From: JALYXS01 sp051003795
Lineage (GTDB): Bacteria; Acidobacteriota; Terriglobia; Bryobacterales; Bryobacteraceae
DNA length: 64,000 bases
Direction of reading: 5' to 3'
Assembly (NCBI GenBank): GCA_051003795.1
Contig: JBPCKZ010000192.1
Span: 31,737-95,736 of the forward strand
Numbering within the stretch: position 1 is the first letter of the stretch; every line of letters starts with the position of its first letter. The notes below the pieces were generated by a model. It was not told where the DNA came from and ran no database searches. It saw only the letters and a list, made by a program, of their open reading frames with translations. Positions 33,946 through 43,409 of the stretch are shown here, piece after piece. A program made the position numbers and the translations under genes.

Positions 33946-34917
33946 TTAGCCGCGCAGGCGCAGGAAAAACCAGATCAATCCAACCGCCAGCATCGCCGAA
34001 GCCGCCACCGTGGCTGGACGCAGGGCGGCGGCGCGCCGTTCGATAAACTTGAACGCAACCGCGAGAAGCGCAATCGTCAAAATCTCCGCGATGGCCGCTC
34101 CGCCCAACACATAGGCGGGCCTGAAACCGGTATTGGCGATCCAGAGGGCGAAATAGAGTCCGTGGAACGCGCCAAGCACTCCGGCAATCAGCCAGCGCAT
34201 TCCGGCCGCCGGCAGGAACAGGATCTCGACCGCGAGATACGCCACCGTAAGCGCGGCGGCGGCTTCGACAAATCGCGCCGCGGGATGCCAGCCCGTGACC
34301 GGCAGCAGGAGTGCGCTCGCCATCTGCCCGGCGAGGAACATCGCCGTTAGTGCCAGCAGTTCGCGGCGGCTTCGCGAAGCCATCGCCAGCCCCGCCAGGA
34401 ACAGTATTTGCACCAATCCGCTGAGGGCGCACATCACGCCGCTGCCCATCTGCGTCGCGGCCAACTCGAGGGGGCCCGGCGGCTCGAACCGGATCGTCGC
34501 GCGCGGAAAAGAGTAGTCGAAGATTGCCTGGTCGCGTTTTCCGGCCTTTTCGGCGCGAAGAAGATGAACGTGGTTCGGGACGGTTATTTCGTGCAGCGCG
34601 CACTCCACATCCAGCCGCTCAACCGGCGCGGGGAATTCGTAATACGCGGCGCAAATATACTCTCCTTGGGCTGCGTCTTCATGGCAGACCTCATTCAGAA
34701 CCTTTGCTGGATAGCCTCCGCTCGAAAATCGAACGTGGTCGAAGAGCGCCCGCGCGGGATCGGAGATCCGCGGCATTTCGTAGCTGGGCATTCGTAGAAC
34801 GTACTCGACGTGGTTCCCCGAAACAACCGCATCGCCCGTGCTCATGCTCATCATATGAGCCGAAAGGGAGGGCGCGAACCGGTTAACGCAGAGCGCCAGG
34901 CAAATCGCCAGTCTCAA
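33946..34917 (-). CDS. HupE/UreJ-like membrane protein with eroded metal motifs
   Basis: 323 residues starting at the TTG that overlaps the AI-2E stop. Signal peptide, a ~125-residue periplasmic beta domain, then six to seven helices. The layout matches HupE/UreJ_2 proteins, and GAFHGLYFA in a late helix fits. However, the metal-binding His residues expected in the first two helices ('HILLGIDHLLF' and 'FTLAHS' in relatives) are replaced here (ALSGLVQILF and MFLAGQMAS). Metal transport is therefore doubtful for this copy. It is the last gene of a three-gene operon. Confidence 0.68.
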   Translation of the reverse strand: MRLAICLALCVNRFAPSLSAHMMSMSTGDAVVSGNHVEYVLRMPSYEMPRISDPARALFDHVRFSSGGYPAKVLNEVCHEDAAQGEYICAAYYEFPAPVERLDVECALHEITVPNHVHLLRAEKAGKRDQAIFDYSFPRATIRFEPPGPLELAATQMGSGVMCALSGLVQILFLAGLAMASRSRRELLALTAMFLAGQMASALLLPVTGWHPAARFVEAAAALTVAYLAVEILFLPAAGMRWLIAGVLGAFHGLYFALWIANTGFRPAYVLGGAAIAEILTIALLAVAFKFIERRAAALRPATVAASAMLAVGLIWFFLRLRG

Positions 34918-35984
34918 GCGGTGGTGAGAACCGAGGGCGGGGCAATCACGCGGCTCTTGCGAATCCGAATGTAAAGTACGCGAGTCAGCGCGAGCACGGG
35001 AACCGAGAGGAACGTCCCGGCGATTCCGCCGATCTCGCCGCCCGCGAACACGCCGAAAATCACCAGCAGCGGATGCAGTTCGATGCCGGCGCTCATCAAA
35101 TTCGGCGAGAGCACGTAATCCTGAAACACGCGGTAGCATCCCAGAAAAATGACGACCCAAAGTACATGCGGAAATCCACTGAACGCCACCACCGCGATCA
35201 CTATGACCGCGGCCACCAACGGCCCGACGACGGGAATGAATTCCAACGGGAACGCGATGGAGGCGAGCAACAGCGCGTACGGCGCCCCCATGATGCTGAA
35301 CACGATGCTGAACGCCACGAACGTGGCGCCGCACAGGATCAGCAGCGCCCGCATGTATTGCAGCAGCAGGACGTGCACGTCCGCCAGAATGTCGTCCATT
35401 AATTCGCGCGGGCGGCCTTTCTCAACTAACCCGAGAAATTCCTCCCGAATTTCTCTTCCGTCCTTCAGGATAAAGAAGCTTAGGATGGGCACGATTACCA
35501 CGAAAATGAGATCTTTCGAGTACGACAGCAGTTCCAATCCGATCTTGGGGAGGAACTGGGCTATATCGTTATAGTGTTGCCGGAATTGCGACTGAATGGC
35601 TCCGACCACGCTATCTTTTACGCTACGCACCGCGCCGGGAAGAGGTGTTTTGACAGGCTGCTCCATTTTGGCGATAAATTCCGGCGCTCGCTGCGCGAGC
35701 GAGTTCGCCTGCTCCGTCACTTTCGATCCTATCGAAATTCCGAGGAAAACGAGAATGCCCACCAAAAAAAGGTACACGATGGCGAGCGCCGGAGCGCGCG
35801 ACCGCGACGGCACGAACCGGTCGATAATGTCCACCAACGGATACAGCAGATAGGCAAACAGCAGCGAAACCGTGAACACGAACAGCGTGCCGCGGATGGT
35901 GTAGACGCATAGCAACGCCAGCAGAACCAGCGCCGCCGTCCACGTATATCGCGCCGCGCGGAAATCCACTCCAAGCGCGGTCAT
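34914..35984 (-). CDS. AI-2E-family transporter
   Basis: 356 residues with eight predicted helices and the PerM/AI-2E domain. The central soluble region (~140-200, SILSFFILKDGREIREEFLGLV) and the 'APYALLLASIAFPLEFIPVVGPLVAAVIVIAVVA' helices with the conserved PxxGP are diagnostic. The family was named after autoinducer-2 export but includes Na+/H+ antiporters and permeases of unknown substrate. It overlaps both neighbours (ATGA with the CNNM gene, TTGA with the HupE-like gene), so translation of all three is coupled. Confidence 0.92.
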   Translation of the reverse strand: MTALGVDFRAARYTWTAALVLLALLCVYTIRGTLFVFTVSLLFAYLLYPLVDIIDRFVPSRSRAPALAIVYLFLVGILVFLGISIGSKVTEQANSLAQRAPEFIAKMEQPVKTPLPGAVRSVKDSVVGAIQSQFRQHYNDIAQFLPKIGLELLSYSKDLIFVVIVPILSFFILKDGREIREEFLGLVEKGRPRELMDDILADVHVLLLQYMRALLILCGATFVAFSIVFSIMGAPYALLLASIAFPLEFIPVVGPLVAAVIVIAVVAFSGFPHVLWVVIFLGCYRVFQDYVLSPNLMSAGIELHPLLVIFGVFAGGEIGGIAGTFLSVPVLALTRVLYIRIRKSRVIAPPSVLTTA

Positions 35985-37330
35985 TGTTCTCGCTTCTCCA
36001 CTTTGACTCTGGTGATGCGGTTCCGGTCGATGCCCGTCACAGTGAAACGCCGCCCGTCGTAGTCAACCGATTCTCCGGGAGATGGAATATGCCCCAAACG
36101 ATAGAGCAAGAACCCGGCCAAAGTCTCGAATCCCGCGTCGGTGGGGATTTCAATTCCATAGAGCATCTCGAAATCGCGGATCTTGGTGGCGGCGTCGAGC
36201 TCAATTTCGGCGGCTTCGGAAACGTTCGCGGCCGGAAATTCCGGCGCGTCGTCAAATTCGTCTTCGATCTCTCCCACGATTTGCTCCAGGACGTCTTCGA
36301 TGGTGAGCAAGCCCGAAATGGTCCCGAATTCGTCGACCACGATAGCCATGTGGGAATGACCTTTCCGGAACTCTTCCAGCATTTGCACCAGGGGTTTCGT
36401 TTCGGGAACGACGATGTGCTTGCGCATGAGCGGCCGGACGCGAAACACGCGCGGCGTCCTTCGGGATTGAATGGCCGCGCGGCGCTCCTGCCAGACCGGC
36501 AAGAGGTCTTTGTAATTCAGCACGCCCACGATCTGCTCCGGACGGCCTTCGTAAACCGGGAGGCGCGAGTGCCGTTGATCGATCATGGTTTGCAAAACCT
36601 GATCGATGGACGATTCGATGGGGACGGAAACGATGCTGTTGCGCGGAATCATGATTTCCCGCACGGACAGCTCGTCGAGGTCGAGCACGCGGTGGATCAT
36701 ATCGACTTGGGGCTGTGGCAGGCCCGAAGCGTGGGACGAGGTGACGATGAGCCGGAGTTCCTCGGCCGAGTGGCCGCCGCCGCGGTGTCGCCGCCGGACG
36801 CCGAGCGCCCTGGTGATCGCGAATGCCGACCGCTCGATGACGAACACGAAAATCGACGAGATCCGGTAAAAGATCATCAGCACCGGTGCCACGGTAACGG
36901 CGAGCCGGTCCGCCTTCTCGATCGCCAGGTTCTTGGGCACCACTTCGCCGATCACCACGTGGCAATACGTCATCAGCAGAAAGGCCAGGGCGAAGCTGGC
37001 GGCGTGGAGGATCACCGACGTCCCTTTGGTGATTACCGGGTTGAAGAGGTTCAGAAACAGATGATAGAGGGTGCTTTCGCCGGCCCAACCAAGTCCGAGG
37101 CTGGCGAGCGTGACTCCGATCTGTGTCACCGAAAGCAGCTTCTCCGGCTGCGCAAGAAGGCTGAGGGCGACGCGCGCGCCAGCCTGACCTTGCTCCGCGA
37201 GCTGGCGGAGACGGGACTCGCGGACGGAGAGCAGAGATACTTCCGCCGCCGCGAAAAATGCATTGACCGCGAGGATCAGCGCCAGGAGCAACAGCCGGAA
37301 GCCGAAGTACGGAAGGGGCTGATCGGCCAT
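35981..37330 (-). CDS. CNNM/CorC-type hemolysin-family membrane protein
   Basis: 449 residues. DUF21/CNNM transmembrane domain (~1-200: LALILAVNAFFAAAEVSLLSVRESRLRQLAEQG), two CBS domains (~220-340: IMIPRNSIVSVPIESSIDQVLQTMIDQRHSRLPVYEG and HIVVPETKPLVQMLEEFRKG) and a C-terminal CorC_HlyC domain (~360-445). Such proteins act as Mg2+ or Co2+ exporters or resistance factors. First gene of the operon with AI-2E and HupE-like genes. Its promoter region contains three 13-bp tandem repeats. Confidence 0.93.
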   Translation of the reverse strand: MADQPLPYFGFRLLLLALILAVNAFFAAAEVSLLSVRESRLRQLAEQGQAGARVALSLLAQPEKLLSVTQIGVTLASLGLGWAGESTLYHLFLNLFNPVITKGTSVILHAASFALAFLLMTYCHVVIGEVVPKNLAIEKADRLAVTVAPVLMIFYRISSIFVFVIERSAFAITRALGVRRRHRGGGHSAEELRLIVTSSHASGLPQPQVDMIHRVLDLDELSVREIMIPRNSIVSVPIESSIDQVLQTMIDQRHSRLPVYEGRPEQIVGVLNYKDLLPVWQERRAAIQSRRTPRVFRVRPLMRKHIVVPETKPLVQMLEEFRKGHSHMAIVVDEFGTISGLLTIEDVLEQIVGEIEDEFDDAPEFPAANVSEAAEIELDAATKIRDFEMLYGIEIPTDAGFETLAGFLLYRLGHIPSPGESVDYDGRRFTVTGIDRNRITRVKVEKREQ

Positions 37331-37335
37331 TGCTT

Positions 37336-37374
37336 ATTTTACGCGCCCATTTTACGCGCTCATTTTACGCGGCC
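37336..37374. repeat. Three 13-bp tandem repeats in promoter region
   Basis: ATTTTACGCG followed by CCC, CTC or GCC is repeated three times head to tail, at 37336, 37349 and 37362. It begins 5 bases upstream of the CNNM start codon and ends 41 bases before the amidase start. Tandem 13-mers here may be binding sites for a regulator, or simple replication slippage. Confidence 0.75.
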
Positions 37375-37414
37375 CGCCGAGACGCTAGGTTTAGACTAGA
37401 ATCACCCACCGAAA

Positions 37415-38815
37415 ATGCCCTTTCGCTCCTCGCTTTGCCTGATGGCTTTGATGGTACAGGCACGGAAAATCTCGCCCGTCGAACTTGTCGATGCGCACCT
37501 CCGGCAGATTGACGCGCATGGGCCCGAGCTCAACGCCTTTGTGAGCGTCTTTTCGGAACAGGCGCGCGCCGATGCAAAACGAGCCGAAGCCGCCGTCATG
37601 CGCGGCGAAGCTCTGGGCCTGCTGCACGGCGTTCCCGTAACGGTGAAGGATAGCTTCGATATCGCCGGTCGATGCACCGGGTGCGGCAGCCGCTTCCGCG
37701 CGGGTCATCGCGCCGCGACGGATTCGACCGCGGTTGAGCGGCTGCAATCGGCGGGCGCGATCGTCCTGGGAAAAACCAATACGCCGGAGTTCTTGTCCAA
37801 TTACGAAACGGACAATTTCATTACGGGCCGCACCAACAACCCGTGGGACGTGGAACGCACGCCGGGAGGATCGAGCGGCGGAGAAGCGGCGGCGATTGCC
37901 GCGTTTTGCTCGGCGGGTGGCGTTGGCAGCGATGGCGGGGGATCGATCCGCGTGCCCGCGCACTTCTGCGGAATCGCGGGGTTGAAACCCACGCCGGGCC
38001 GCGTCTCCGCGGCGGGCCACTTCCCGGTAATCGAACACCCGGGCGGGCTGCTCGGAGTTGCGGGGCCGATGGCGCGATCCGCGCTCGATGTGCAAGCGCT
38101 TTTCACGGCGCTTGCCGGTTACGATTTCAAAGATCCCTTTTCGGCGCCCGTCCCCTTGCGAAATTCGGATGGTGGCGATTTGCGCATTGGGATATGGCCG
38201 CGGTTTTACAATGTTCCCGTGCAACCCGCGATTAGCGCCGCGCTGGACGATGCCGCGCGAACTCTCAAGACGTTGGGCATCCAGGCCGAGCCGTTCCAAC
38301 CCGCCGGTCTCGAACGCGCGCCGAACCTTTGGTGGTTTTTCTTCGGCCAGCTCCCGGCGCCCTTCACGCAACAGGTTATCCAGGGCCGCGAAGACGACGC
38401 GCATTGGACGAGCACTGAATTTCTTAGAACCGCGCTCGATCAACCGGCGCCCACAGCGGAACAGGTTGTGACGAATCTGGCCATTCGCGACCGCATGCGC
38501 GCGGATCTCTTGCGCCAGATGGAGCGCTATCCCGTCCTGCTCACGGCTCCGTGCGGCGTGACGGCGTTTCCGCACCGATCCCGCAAGTGGAGCGCGGGCG
38601 GCGATTCGATCGGCTTATTTCAGGCGATGATGCCGTCCACTTGCGTCAATCTTCTCGGATTGCCTGCAATGACGATTCCGTTTGGCATCTCCGAAGAAGG
38701 GCTGCCGGTCGGGATTCAACTGGTCGGGCGGCCGTATGAAGAAGAGCTGCTTCTAGATCTAGCCGTTCGCATGGAGGAAGCGCGCGGGCCGTTTCCCGGC
38801 CCCAAAGGTTACTAG
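37415..38815 (+). CDS. Amidase (amidase-signature family)
   Basis: 466 residues, full length for the amidase-signature family. The Ser-cisSer-Lys triad is intact: Lys78 in PVTVKDSF, the cis-Ser in GGSSGG (151-156) and the nucleophile Ser177 in GSDGGGSIRVPA. The C-terminal segment ending GIQLVGRPYEEELLLDLAVRME is also typical. The family includes aryl/acyl amidases, GatA and fatty-acid amide hydrolases; without gatB/gatC neighbours and with a divergent middle part, GatA is unlikely. The substrate is unknown. It is divergent from the CNNM operon. Confidence 0.92.
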   Translation: MPFRSSLCLMALMVQARKISPVELVDAHLRQIDAHGPELNAFVSVFSEQARADAKRAEAAVMRGEALGLLHGVPVTVKDSFDIAGRCTGCGSRFRAGHRAATDSTAVERLQSAGAIVLGKTNTPEFLSNYETDNFITGRTNNPWDVERTPGGSSGGEAAAIAAFCSAGGVGSDGGGSIRVPAHFCGIAGLKPTPGRVSAAGHFPVIEHPGGLLGVAGPMARSALDVQALFTALAGYDFKDPFSAPVPLRNSDGGDLRIGIWPRFYNVPVQPAISAALDDAARTLKTLGIQAEPFQPAGLERAPNLWWFFFGQLPAPFTQQVIQGREDDAHWTSTEFLRTALDQPAPTAEQVVTNLAIRDRMRADLLRQMERYPVLLTAPCGVTAFPHRSRKWSAGGDSIGLFQAMMPSTCVNLLGLPAMTIPFGISEEGLPVGIQLVGRPYEEELLLDLAVRMEEARGPFPGPKGY

Positions 38816-38831
38816 CGCAAGGTTACCGGTC

Positions 38832-41738
38832 ATGCCCAAACAGATCGATCTTTTCGAATCCTTCACCACCGCCGGCGAGGGCGCGGTCGAGGGGAGCCCG
38901 ATCTTTTGCCATCAGGATTTCCTGCAGAAGGTCGAGGAGAACAAGAGCAATCAAGTCGGAAAGCGCGCCGCGCTCCTGCTGGAGCGGCTCATTGTCGACG
39001 AACGCCGGCAGTTCTACAAAAGCACGCAGGGAATTAACAAAGGGTGGCGGCGCTCGCGCCTCGGCGGCAATCACGGCAGCCATTACTACGCGTGGTGGGC
39101 GCCCAAGGGCGCCCCACCGCTACGCGATTCGGATGGCTTCGAATCCGCGCCCCCGGGTTCCGTGTTTCTCCGCGACATCCGGCATCACGACGATCATTCC
39201 GAGCTGAAGCCGCAATCGCTTTCGGAAAACTACCTGCCGGTTTCGGTCCAGGATCTTCGCGGCGAAGACTACGTCCCGTCGCCGTTGACCCCATCGCAAG
39301 CGAAGTTCGCTTCGGGGCGGCAAAAGATTCGCATCGTGAAAGGCTTCCCCGGCTCGGGGAAGACCACGGCCCTCTGGCACGCGGCCGAGGCCGGCAGCAG
39401 CGAGGCCACGCTTTATGTCACCTATTCGCGCGACCTCGCCGCGCTGGCGAAATCGCATTTCGAGCGGTTCGCCCCCAGCCACAAGCGCTTCCGAGTATTG
39501 ACGTTTGCGGGGCTGATTCGGGATGTGCTTGGCGCGGCCGATATCGAGGAGAAACCGGAGCGCGTCTCGCGCGAACGCTTTCTGAAAGAGCTTGCCGGCA
39601 TGTCCCCGCGAATACTGGGCCCCTGGGTGGACGACCGGAATTCCCTCTACGACGAGATTTACGCGCACCTCATCGGGTCCGCGTTGCCGGTGACGATCGG
39701 GCGGTTCCCCGCATGCGATCGTCCGCGGGTTCCCGATCGAATCTATCGCGAACAACGCCGGCGCTTCATCGGAGGCGCCGCGGCGGACGCTCTTCTCGAG
39801 GCCGTGAACACGCTCGAGCGCCGTTATCCGCAAGATTTTTACCAGCAGTTTTTTCCGGAACTGCGCCTGGCCTGGGATGCCGTCCTGGCGTTGCGGCAGG
39901 GAAAGAAAAATTACGCTTACGATTGCATCGCCGTCGATGAAGCGCAGGATTTAACGCCGCTCGAAGCGCTCGCGATCGTCGAGCTCGCCGTGAGCGTGCA
40001 ACGGCAACTGAAAGGCTCGGCGACTCTGCTGGTCGCGGGCGATGAAGCGCAGACGGTGCGTCCCACGGATTTTGAATGGGGATGGTTTCACGATCTGGCA
40101 CATCATCGCCTGGCCAGCCCGCAGGAGTTTAAGCTCGGCGCGAACTTGCGCAGCCCGCGCCGGATCGCGCAGCTTATCAACGCGGTCTGGGACCTCTATT
40201 CGAATGTCGCCAAACAGGACCGCCCAGGCGGCGTGGGGACGGCGGAGATCGAAGAGGATGCGAGCGACCAGTTGGTTTACTGCACCGCCGTGAAGGGCCT
40301 CGATCTCGATAATCTGTTGACGGCTTTCACCGATCGCGAGAGCCTCGCCGTTATCGCCCTCGAGGAGCGCATTCCGGATTATGTGCCCGAAGGCATACGG
40401 CACAAAATTCTCAACGTGACCGAAGCCAAGGGCCTCGATTTTCAATCCGTGTGCATTCTCGATCCGGGCAAGCAGTTGCAGCGGGTCATACACAACGCGG
40501 ACCGCATGCGGAATGAGCGCGACCTGATGCCCCATGGCAAGCGGCTCGCCATCGACGGGCTGCGCGTGGCGATCAGCCGTCCGACGGAACGCATTTATTT
40601 TCTGGACGTGAATCCCAACGATGTAATCCGGCGGATGACGCTGGCGTTCATCAACGCCGCGGAAGGGAGCGGCGACATTTCGCCGGTAATCCCGGACGTG
40701 GTTCTGAAAACGCTGGAAGAAGACGTTTTGCCCATCGAAGAGCGCATTCAGCTTTGCGAAAGCGACGCACGGCAGTATCTGGACGTTAAACCCGACATGG
40801 CATGGTCGCGCGCGAAACAAGCCATCTCTTTATTGGGGCGAGCCGGGGCGCAGCATTCGATCGTGGACGAACCCGTGCGCCGGTCCGCGCACCTGACGCT
40901 CGCGCAGGTGTCGTTCCATCTGGCCTTTCGCAAGCTGAATCTTGCGGCCGAGCTCGGGCATCCGGACCTATTCATGGAAGCGGACCGGAACGCCGCCCTG
41001 GCGGGGCGGCCGGGCCTCGCTTCCGTGATTCTCGCGATTTCCAATTTGCAAAACGTGCGCGATCGCAACGAGCGGTACGCGGTGCTGGTCGGCTTGGTGG
41101 AAAGGATGGAGCTGCACCGCGATGAGGTGGAATCGTGGCTGTCGATGGAGATCGCCCCGCAGGCGGCGGATTGGGTACAGGCGCTCGAAAGAGGTTTGGG
41201 CGACCTGAATTTCGCGCCACGGATTCTGCGGGCGCTTCCGGCGGCCTACAAGCTGTTCGACGTCGCGGACGGGAAAGGGCGAATCCCGGCGCTCCGGCAA
41301 AAAACAGTGAGAGCCCTGATGGACGCGTCCCGGTTTGAAGAGGCTCTGCTGGCGCTCGAACCCGAGGTGGAACGGCAGCCGAAGCTCGCCGCGGAATGTT
41401 ACGAGGGGCTGAAACAGCACGGCAAGGCCGCGGAGATTTATGGCAGCGAGGGGAGCTGGAAAGACGCGCTGCGCAACTACCGCGCGATCCCGGATTTCGA
41501 TAAAGCCTTGGAAGCGATGGGGCATATAGAGGGTTTGACGGGCGCGGAGACGGTGACGTGGATCCGCGAAGTGCAGCGGGTTTTGGAGATGCGCCCGGAA
41601 AATTATTCCCGAACGGCCACCGAAGCGGAAAAGAAATTTCTCGCGAATCTGCTTGAGACGAACATGGGAGCGCCGCGGACCAAGAAGCCGGTGAGAAAGG
41701 CTCCGGCACGGAAGAAGGCGCCGGCTCAGAAGCGGTAA
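38832..41738 (+). CDS. SF1 (UvrD/Rep-like) helicase-type ATPase with C-terminal repeat region
   Basis: 968 residues. An N-terminal ~150-residue region (HGSHYYAWWAPKG, VFLRDIRHHDDHSEL) leads to Walker A GFPGSGKTT (171-179), Walker B/motif II VDEAQDLTP (368-376), motif III LVAGDEAQTV (~400-409), a motif V-like LNVTEAKGLDFQSV and motif VI GLRVAISRPTERIYFL. The last ~350 residues form helical, TPR-like repeats (ASRFEEALLALEPEVE..., LKQHGKAAEIYGSEGSWKDAL), ending in a Lys/Pro/Ala-rich tail. This is not UvrD, Rep, PcrA or RecB length or layout. No nuclease motif is obvious. It starts 17 bases after the amidase stop. Confidence 0.8.
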   Translation: MPKQIDLFESFTTAGEGAVEGSPIFCHQDFLQKVEENKSNQVGKRAALLLERLIVDERRQFYKSTQGINKGWRRSRLGGNHGSHYYAWWAPKGAPPLRDSDGFESAPPGSVFLRDIRHHDDHSELKPQSLSENYLPVSVQDLRGEDYVPSPLTPSQAKFASGRQKIRIVKGFPGSGKTTALWHAAEAGSSEATLYVTYSRDLAALAKSHFERFAPSHKRFRVLTFAGLIRDVLGAADIEEKPERVSRERFLKELAGMSPRILGPWVDDRNSLYDEIYAHLIGSALPVTIGRFPACDRPRVPDRIYREQRRRFIGGAAADALLEAVNTLERRYPQDFYQQFFPELRLAWDAVLALRQGKKNYAYDCIAVDEAQDLTPLEALAIVELAVSVQRQLKGSATLLVAGDEAQTVRPTDFEWGWFHDLAHHRLASPQEFKLGANLRSPRRIAQLINAVWDLYSNVAKQDRPGGVGTAEIEEDASDQLVYCTAVKGLDLDNLLTAFTDRESLAVIALEERIPDYVPEGIRHKILNVTEAKGLDFQSVCILDPGKQLQRVIHNADRMRNERDLMPHGKRLAIDGLRVAISRPTERIYFLDVNPNDVIRRMTLAFINAAEGSGDISPVIPDVVLKTLEEDVLPIEERIQLCESDARQYLDVKPDMAWSRAKQAISLLGRAGAQHSIVDEPVRRSAHLTLAQVSFHLAFRKLNLAAELGHPDLFMEADRNAALAGRPGLASVILAISNLQNVRDRNERYAVLVGLVERMELHRDEVESWLSMEIAPQAADWVQALERGLGDLNFAPRILRALPAAYKLFDVADGKGRIPALRQKTVRALMDASRFEEALLALEPEVERQPKLAAECYEGLKQHGKAAEIYGSEGSWKDALRNYRAIPDFDKALEAMGHIEGLTGAETVTWIREVQRVLEMRPENYSRTATEAEKKFLANLLETNMGAPRTKKPVRKAPARKKAPAQKR

Positions 41739-42307
41739 AGGCCGCGATCCCGGATATAGGCCGCCACGGCGGGCGGCAAGTCGAGACCGGTTCGGCCCGC
41801 CGCCACGTTTTTGCGGATCTCCGACGAGGACACCGCCAAGTCCAAACCTTCCAGCCGGAACACGCGCGCGCCGGCCGGAACTTCATATGCCGCGCCGGGC
41901 CGGCTCACCACGATAAACGCGACCGCTTGAACTACATCCATCCACCGGTGCCATGTGCGAATTTCAGCGAAGGCGTCGGCGCCGATCGCGAAATATAAAT
42001 CGCCCGCGGGGGCGCCTTCGTCCTTAAGTTGTGCGTTAACCTTCTCGATCGCGTGAATGGAGTAACTATACTCCGGCCCTTCTTCGAGACGCGACGCTTC
42101 GAAGCGCGGGTCGCACTCGCAGGCGATCTCGACCATGCGCAGGCGATCGGCATACGAAGCGTGCGTGCCGCCCGACTTGTGCGGCGGGCGGCTCGCCGGC
42201 ACAAATAGAACGCGCGCGAGGCCGCAAAGCCCGGCCGCCTCTCGCGCGATAATCAGGTGCCCGTTGTGAATGGGATCGAAGGTGCCGCCGAAGAGGGCAA
42301 CCTTCAC
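41726..42307 (-). CDS. nadD: Nicotinate-nucleotide adenylyltransferase
   Basis: 193 residues, full length. The nucleotidyltransferase motif GGTFDPIHNGHL (8-19), PASRPPHK substrate motif, and the late 'SSSEIRKNVAAGR' motif all match NadD, which joins ATP to nicotinate mononucleotide in NAD synthesis. It is the last gene of a minus-strand run (dusB-rnhA-cyclophilin-DUF1080-nadD) and overlaps the DUF1080 gene by four bases. A nicotinate salvage pair lies about 8 kb away, on the plus strand. It overlaps the end of the helicase gene by 13 bases on the opposite strand. Confidence 0.94.
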   Translation of the reverse strand: MKVALFGGTFDPIHNGHLIIAREAAGLCGLARVLFVPASRPPHKSGGTHASYADRLRMVEIACECDPRFEASRLEEGPEYSYSIHAIEKVNAQLKDEGAPAGDLYFAIGADAFAEIRTWHRWMDVVQAVAFIVVSRPGAAYEVPAGARVFRLEGLDLAVSSSEIRKNVAAGRTGLDLPPAVAAYIRDRGLYRF

Positions 42308-42918
42308 TTCAGAATTTTAATTCGAATGTTGCGGAAGTACGCTTCCATGGGCGGTCCCGCGTGCAACTGCAGCGCGATCGCGCCATCGAGCTTCTTCGAA
42401 TCGTGCAGATCCGCCGTCTCGAGCCCGTTCAGCTTCAACCGAATACGATCGCCATCGCACGTGATCTCGTACTCATTCCAGTCCTTCAGCTTGACGACGG
42501 TCTTCGCCTTCGGCCAGCCATCCACCATGGTTCCGCGCGTACCCTTCTCGTCGTAGATATTCCCCCAGTAGTTGTCGGCGGCGGCGTCGGCCTGGTAACC
42601 CTGCACCACCCAATCGGGAAGCGCTTCGCTGCGAAACTGAATGCCGCTATTGTGATTCCGAAGCTTCATCTCCACGCGAAGGATAAAGTTCGCGTAATCG
42701 CCCTTCGCGATCAGGAATTCGTTGTGTTGCAGCGGAACCCCTTCCGTGGAGCCGACGATCATGCCGTCGCGCACGCTCCACAGGCGCGGATCGCCATCCC
42801 AGCCGTCCAGGTTCTTGCCGTTAAAAAGGGGCTTAAAGCCCTCTTCGGCGAAAGCCGCGATGGAAAACGCGGTGCTGCACAAAAACAAGCACAAGAAGAG
42901 TAGGCGCGCCGGCTTCAT
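42304..42918 (-). CDS. Exported DUF1080 protein (3-keto-disaccharide hydrolase-like)
   Basis: 204 residues from ATG 42918, where AGAGGA lies upstream; the longer open frame is a shadow of the cyclophilin gene. Signal peptide (LLFLCLFLCSTAFSIAAFAEE), then a single concanavalin-like jelly roll with the family marks: FKPLFNGKNLDGWDGDP, 'GMIVGSTEG', 'NFILRVEMKLRNHNSGIQFRSE', 'DGDRIRLKLNGLETADL'. DUF1080 proteins include 3-keto-disaccharide hydrolases that cleave oxidised sugars. It sits two bases after the cyclophilin stop, probably by chance of operon packing. Confidence 0.9.
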   Translation of the reverse strand: MKPARLLFLCLFLCSTAFSIAAFAEEGFKPLFNGKNLDGWDGDPRLWSVRDGMIVGSTEGVPLQHNEFLIAKGDYANFILRVEMKLRNHNSGIQFRSEALPDWVVQGYQADAAADNYWGNIYDEKGTRGTMVDGWPKAKTVVKLKDWNEYEITCDGDRIRLKLNGLETADLHDSKKLDGAIALQLHAGPPMEAYFRNIRIKILK

Positions 42919-42920
42919 CT

Positions 42921-43408
<488 letters not shown>

Positions 43409-43409
<1 letters not shown>

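Noticed and set aside
37336..37374. CRISPR-like repeat array
   Set aside because: Units of 13 bases are head to tail without spacers and no cas gene is present, so it is a plain tandem repeat.
35984..37399. 471-codon open frame on the plus strand
   Set aside because: It is the complement of the CNNM/CorC gene; its protein is rich in Arg/His/Gln without any domain, as expected of an antisense shadow in GC-rich DNA.
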